A DNA stretch of 10,704 nucleotides, taken from assembly GCA_900556055.1 (NCBI GenBank), contig USNJ01000059.1, forward strand, positions 1 through 10,704, written 5' to 3'. The notes beneath the pieces were generated by a model. It was not told the origin of the DNA. It saw only the letters and a program-made list of their open reading frames with translations, and did no database searches. Shown here piece by piece: positions 7,814 through 10,704 of the stretch. The stretch is from an uncultured Ruminococcus sp. (GTDB lineage Bacteria > Bacillota > Clostridia > Oscillospirales > Ruminococcaceae). The translations under genes were made by a program, and so were the position numbers. Numbering within the stretch: position 1 is the first letter of the stretch; each line of letters starts with the position of its first letter.

Positions 7814-7843
7814 ATTATAAACAAATGCAAAATGCATTGGTTT
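7814..7843 (-). promoter_or_regulatory. Putative urt operon promoter with abutting palindromic operator
   Basis: The minus strand has a TATAAT box at 7819-7814, about 55 nt before the urtA ATG. The expected -35 position has only AACCAA, a poor match, as is usual for activator-dependent promoters. Between -35 and -10 lies a 25-bp imperfect palindrome (7819-7843) with a perfect core AATGCA-AAA-TGCATT (7824-7838) and outer AAAC/GTTT arms, one mismatch per arm. This is a good candidate site for a dimeric regulator. It also touches the stop codon of the upstream kinase-like gene. It is not followed by a U-run, so it is not a terminator. Confidence 0.5.
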
Positions 7844-8485
7844 TCAGCTTTTATCTGATCTTCCCTTCAGCTTTTCATTGACGGCATTGCTGATGATATT
7901 CACACAGCCCTCTATGCCAAGTGATTCACTGTTAAGACAGAGATCGTAATTCAGCGGATCTCCCCATTCGCCGCCCGTGAAGTATCTGTAAAAGTCAGCA
8001 CGGTATTTGTTTGTCCTTGCGATGAGCCGCTGCGCTTCCTTGTGGGTTATGCAGTTGCGGTCCATGATATTTTCGATGCAGTATTCCTCCGATGCAACTA
8101 TGCTTACACGAAGCACATCGGAAAACTCGCTCAGTATATAGCTTCCCGCCCGCCCCACAACTACAAAAGGCTCACCCGAATTGTACATATCTCTGAGGAC
8201 CTTGCTCTGATATTCAAACATATTCTCCTGAGTAAGATAATCCTCATGTCCCGGGGAATAAACCTCCCCTTTGTATGCACCTGTGCTTCTTCTCAGGATC
8301 CTTCGGTTCAGCTTTTCATCGGTGATCGAAAACAGCGCTTCATTTATGCCGCTTTCTGTCGATGCGATCTCAAGCAGTTCCTTGTCAACAAACCTTATAT
8401 TAAGCTTCTGAGCAAGTCTGCGTGCGATCTCGCCGCCGTCGCTTCCGAGAGTTCGTGCTATTGTTATTACATATGTAAACGCCAT
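7844..8485 (-). CDS. Cytidylate kinase-like family protein
   Basis: The protein has 213 residues from the chosen ATG. It opens with YVITIARTLGSDGGEIARRLAQKL, the family's glycine-rich phosphate-binding loop after a first beta strand, followed by FVDKELLE. VVVGRAGSYILSEFSDVLRVSIVASEEYCIENI is typical of the Cytidylate_kin2 group of P-loop kinases, which are related to Cmk but mostly uncharacterised; the real substrate is unknown. The start is uncertain: TTG 8503, ATG 8494 and ATG 8485 are all in frame. I prefer 8485 because the family usually begins a few residues before the ITIAR strand and AGGA lies 10 nt upstream. The best Shine-Dalgarno-like run, AAAGGAG (8525-8531), has no canonical in-frame start at a proper distance. 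Its stop is 83 nt before urtA, with a separate promoter between, so membership of the urt operon is doubtful. Confidence 0.82.
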   Translation of the reverse strand: MAFTYVITIARTLGSDGGEIARRLAQKLNIRFVDKELLEIASTESGINEALFSITDEKLNRRILRRSTGAYKGEVYSPGHEDYLTQENMFEYQSKVLRDMYNSGEPFVVVGRAGSYILSEFSDVLRVSIVASEEYCIENIMDRNCITHKEAQRLIARTNKYRADFYRYFTGGEWGDPLNYDLCLNSESLGIEGCVNIISNAVNEKLKGRSDKS

Positions 8486-8564
8486 ATCCTTCATATCCTG
8501 CAAATGTCCTCTGCGGGATATGCACTCCTTTCTGTTTGATTTTCCGAAGATCCCGTTCGGTATG

Positions 8565-8575
8565 ATTATATTATA
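8565..8575 (-). promoter_or_regulatory. Putative promoter of the kinase-like gene (two overlapping -10 boxes)
   Basis: The minus strand reads TATAATATAAT, two overlapping perfect -10 hexamers about 80 nt before the preferred ATG. I see no clear -35. The region upstream, to the putP terminator, is AT-rich with two T-runs preceded by AAGG and holds no gene. Confidence 0.4.
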
Positions 8576-8651
8576 ATCCTTTATTGGATTTTTACCATGA
8601 AAAAAATACCTTTTATTCCCCGAAAAAAACCTTGAATGATGTTTGTGACAT

Positions 8652-8693
8652 AAAAATACAGCCGATGCAGTCTATCTGCTGCACCGGCTGTAT
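8652..8693 (-). terminator. Intrinsic terminator after the symporter gene
   Basis: Arms 8656-8670 and 8679-8693 form a 15-bp stem with an 8-nt loop, GC-rich in the middle. The only plus-strand mismatch becomes a U-G pair on the minus-strand RNA. Five U residues (8652-8656) follow. It lies 22 nt after the symporter stop codon and separates it from the kinase-like gene. Confidence 0.88.
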
Positions 8694-8715
8694 ACTATAA
8701 AATTCAATATAAGGA

Positions 8716-10050
8716 TCAGTTTTCATCTGCCTTTGCAAGTTCAAACATCTCCTGTACCTCCTGAGACGGTTCCTTGTCAGCAAGGGAGATAAACACCGTC
8801 AGAAGTACGGAAACAAGCACTCCCGGAATGATGGAATACAGGCTGTCCAGGGCGGGAACGAAATGAGGGAGAATGTATTCCCAGATGATAACGGTTCCTG
8901 CGCCGCCGATGATTCCCGCAACTGTACCCTTGAGAGTAAGCCGCTTCCAGTAAAGCGAAAGCACTATTGCAGGACCGAATGCGGCACCGAAGCCTGCCCA
9001 TGCATTTGATACTATTCCCATGATTGAATCATTGGGGTTGAGCGCAAGAATGCAGGCAATAACGGAAACAAGCATAACTGCGCCGCGGCTTATCCACATA
9101 AGCTTCTTTTCGGAGGTTTCCTTCTTTACAACAATAGTATAGAAATCATTTACAACTGCGGATGCTGTAACCAGCAGCTGGCTGTCAGCCGTACTCATGA
9201 TAGACGCAAGAACAGCAGAGAGGAAAATTCCTCCGAGAAATGACGGGAACAGCTTCTTTACTGTTGTAATGAAGATAAGCTCCATCTCAGACGAGCTTAG
9301 AACTATGCTCTGCGAATCGAGATATGCTCTTCCGACGATGCCTATGAGAACAGCGGCAGTCAGTGAGATAAGCACCCATACGATAGCGATTACCGCAGAT
9401 TTCTTAACGCTCTTTGTGTCCTTGATAGCCATAAATCTTACAAGGATATGCGGCATTCCGAAGTAGCCGAATGCCCATGCAAGATTGCTTATGATATCTA
9501 CAGGACGCATTCCCGAGAACATTGACATATATCCGCTTGTTTCTGAACCTTCGGAAACTATCTTGGGGATATTGTGGAGCATCTCATAAGAGAAGTTCGG
9601 AGTGGAATTGATAAGTGCGATAGGAAGCGCAACAATAGTTATTACCATCAGCATACCCTGAATGAAGTCAGTCCACGCAACGGCATTGAATCCGCCGAAA
9701 AGCGTGTAGGTAATGATGATGAGAGCAGAGATTATGACCGCTGCCTTTGTGTATGTTTCATTTGTGGGGTCGATGTTGAACACTACCTGGAAAAGCTTTC
9801 CACCCGAAACAAACGCAGATGTTGTATATACCAGGAAGAAAACGAAAATTACGAGAGCACATACCATTCTTACAGCCGGGCTGCTCGTTTTAAATCTGTT
9901 CTGAAGATACTGCGGGATAGTGATAGAATCTCCGCACACCTCTGTAAATCTTCTGAGCGGCTTTGCGACGAATGCCCAGTTGAGGATAGTTCCTATCGCA
10001 AGTCCGATAGCTATCCAGTAATTTCCCATACCTGTTGCGTAGGCAGCACC
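8716..10050 (-). CDS. putP: Sodium:solute symporter, PutP (proline) type, N-terminus missing
   Basis: The minus frame encodes 444 residues of a sodium/solute symporter. The order of motifs matches Put[16 protein letters not shown] near the broken end, [18 protein letters not shown], the PutP-specific [18 protein letters not shown], and [21 protein letters not shown], whose Ser-Thr pair corresponds to the Na+-binding residues of this family. About ten membrane segments are visible, and the tail is acidic and cytoplasmic. It would take up proline or a related solute with sodium. Compared with the roughly 500 residues usual for PutP, some 55-70 N-terminal residues, including the first helix or two, are absent. 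Homology reaches back to [12 protein letters not shown], where family members normally continue with Leu-Pro; instead the frame changes to unrelated sequence and reaches a stop. The ATG at 10029 is therefore an internal methionine and not a start. A strong terminator follows. Confidence 0.9.
   Translation of the reverse strand, partial: GAAYATGMGNYWIAIGLAIGTILNWAFVAKPLRRFTEVCGDSITIPQYLQNRFKTSSPAVRMVCALVIFVFFLVYTTSAFVSGGKLFQVVFNIDPTNETYTKAAVIISALIIITYTLFGGFNAVAWTDFIQGMLMVITIVALPIALINSTPNFSYEMLHNIPKIVSEGSETSGYMSMFSGMRPVDIISNLAWAFGYFGMPHILVRFMAIKDTKSVKKSAVIAIVWVLISLTAAVLIGIVGRAYLDSQSIVLSSSEMELIFITTVKKLFPSFLGGIFLSAVLASIMSTADSQLLVTASAVVNDFYTIVVKKETSEKKLMWISRGAVMLVSVIACILALNPNDSIMGIVSNAWAGFGAAFGPAIVLSLYWKRLTLKGTVAGIIGGAGTVIIWEYILPHFVPALDSLYSIIPGVLVSVLLTVFISLADKEPSQEVQEMFELAKADEN
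10040..10050. other. Join between the symporter segment and a queA segment
   Basis: The bases GCAGCACC (10043-10050) are coding in both broken genes: Gly-Ala-Ala of the symporter on the minus strand and Ala-Ala-Pro of QueA on the plus strand. QueA has an in-frame TAG at 10040-10042 where a Gly-Ser-Ala type residue is expected, and the symporter loses its family sequence just beyond 10050. Strand, gene content and base composition all change here. Confidence 0.8.
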
Positions 10051-10543
10051 AACAGCAGGCCTTCATTTTACGGAAGAATTACTGCAAAAAATTCGCGATA
10101 AAGGCGTGCAGGAAGTCTTTGTAACCCTTCATGTTGGACTTGGAACTTTTAGACCAGTTAAGGTTGATGATGTATTAGAACATGAAATGCATTCAGAATA
10201 TTATATGGTAGATAAAGAAGCTGCACAAAAGATAAACAATGCTAAGAAAAATGGACATAATGTAGTTTGTGTAGGAACAACTAGTTGTAGGACAGTAGAA
10301 TCAGCAACTAATGAAGAGGGTATAATAGAAGAAGCTAGTGGGTGGACTAATATATTTATTTACCCAGGATACAAATTTAAAATGGTAGATAAACTTATAA
10401 CTAATTTCCATTTACCAGAATCAACATTAATTATGTTAGTAAGTGCACTTTCTAGTAAAGAGAATGTACTAAATGCCTACGAAACGGCTGTAAAAGAGAA
10501 ATATAGATTCTTTAGTTTTGGAGATGCTATGATTGTAAAGTAG
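10043..10543 (+). pseudogene. queA: QueA C-terminal half (S-adenosylmethionine:tRNA ribosyltransferase-isomerase), fragment
   Basis: The frame gives 166 residues from [14 protein letters not shown] to [10 protein letters not shown] and ends in TAG. QueA transfers and isomerises the ribosyl group of S-adenosylmethionine onto preQ1 at the tRNA wobble base, making epoxyqueuosine. Conserved blocks seen are [38 protein letters not shown] and [13 protein letters not shown]. The family is about 340 residues long, so the N-terminal half is missing, replaced at the join by symporter sequence. A GTG at 10106 is in frame but internal to conserved sequence and is not a true start. Codons before about 10130 include CTG, CGC, GTG, GTC and ACC; after it they become AGA, GGA, TTA and ATA, although the reading frame is unbroken. 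The latter part looks clostridial. Confidence 0.88.
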
Positions 10544-10570
10544 TTAAATAGAGAATATATAGGGGGAACT

Positions 10571-10600
10571 ATGAAAAATATAGATAAAAGTAATATATAA
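10571..10600 (+). other. Nine-codon ORF after a strong ribosome site, probably a broken gene start
   Basis: AGGGGGAACT leads straight into an ATG that encodes only MKNIDKSNI before TAA. In low-GC Firmicutes tgt often follows queA, but these residues do not resemble the start of Tgt. A gene start cut by another join, a frame error, or a small leader are all possible. I cannot assign a function. Confidence 0.25.
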
Positions 10601-10667
10601 TAAATTATTAAATCAGTAATTTTTTTATTATAAAACTTATTTTAAAAAAAAAATATGGGAATTTATC

Positions 10668-10704
10668 ATGAGCATTGTTATTATTAATAATTTTGGACAG
10701 TATA
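10668..10704 (+). CDS. Start of a possible GMP synthase glutaminase subunit (archaeal GuaA type), cut by window edge
   Basis: Only 12 complete codons are visible, MSIVIINNFGQY, after a weak GGGA ribosome site in an extremely AT-rich spacer. The pattern hydrophobic-IINN-GQY matches the opening of the separate glutamine amidotransferase subunit of GMP synthase in methanogens such as Methanobrevibacter and Methanosphaera, where the usual form is I-NN-GQYNHRI. Bacterial GuaA is a fused enzyme with a related but different start. With so few residues this stays a suggestion. Confidence 0.4.
   Translation, partial: MSIVIINNFGQY

Noticed and set aside
9574..10101. 175-codon plus-strand open frame spanning the join
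   Set aside because: It is antisense to the symporter and reaches into the queA fragment in a wrong frame; the join created its C-terminal end.
10106..10543. QueA frame read as a short complete gene from GTG 10106
   Set aside because: The conserved block PTAGLHFT lies upstream in the same frame and QueA is about 340 residues, so it is a fragment.
10602..10626. AAATTA/TAATTT stem followed by T-run on the plus strand
   Set aside because: Only A-U pairs and six base pairs in extremely AT-rich sequence; expected by chance.
1..10704. CRISPR array, tRNA or rRNA genes, insertion sequences, toxin-antitoxin or phage genes
   Set aside because: I saw no regularly spaced repeats, no tRNA-like cloverleaf, no transposase or integrase motif, and no phage protein on either strand.

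Overview
The window looks like a piece of metagenome-style assembly. Positions 1 to about 10,050 read as one coherent, mid-GC, gut-type Firmicutes genome. I would guess a Ruminococcus-like member of the Oscillospiraceae from protein style, AGGAGG-type ribosome sites and the urt operon layout, but this is an inference and not a proven assignment. Every real gene in that part lies on the minus strand. From about 10,043 to the right-hand end the sequence is on the plus strand, becomes very AT-rich, and belongs to unrelated genes. The change happens inside two broken genes, so the right end is most simply a chimeric join.

Reading the minus strand from right to left: (i) a Na+/solute symporter of the PutP type that has lost its N-terminus at the join, with a good terminator after its stop; (ii) a small cytidylate-kinase-like P-loop protein; (iii) a complete five-gene ABC importer, urtA-urtB-urtC-urtD-urtE, of the urea/short-chain amide branch of the branched-chain amino acid transporter family; (iv) an AraC-type (YesN-like) response regulator followed with no gap by a membrane sensor histidine kinase that runs off the left edge of the window. 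The kinase's 575 visible codons are open from 1725 to position 1.

The likely working unit is the transporter plus its regulator. UrtA is the lipid-anchored binding protein, UrtB and UrtC form the membrane channel, and UrtD and UrtE hydrolyse ATP. The downstream two-component pair may sense the nitrogen source or the transporter state. No urease or amidase gene is visible, so the substrate stays a family-based inference. Regulatory features I can support are a -10 box with an abutting 25-bp imperfect palindrome before urtA, a terminator-like stem between urtA and urtB, and a terminator-like stem that starts about 5 nt after the predicted start of the response-regulator transcript. The stems at 2797-2841, 6415-6459 and 8652-8693 are continuous only when read as minus-strand RNA, because their 'mismatches' become G-U pairs there. 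This supports them as functional in the direction of the genes.

The right end (10,043-10,704) holds the C-terminal half of queA (tRNA queuosine synthesis) whose codon usage changes again near 10,130, a nine-codon broken ORF, and the first 12 residues of a gene resembling the archaeal GMP synthase glutaminase subunit. The segment may therefore be stitched from several low-GC organisms. I did not find a convincing new defence, mobile or RNA system. The most useful second-look items are the join and the leader hairpin of the response regulator.
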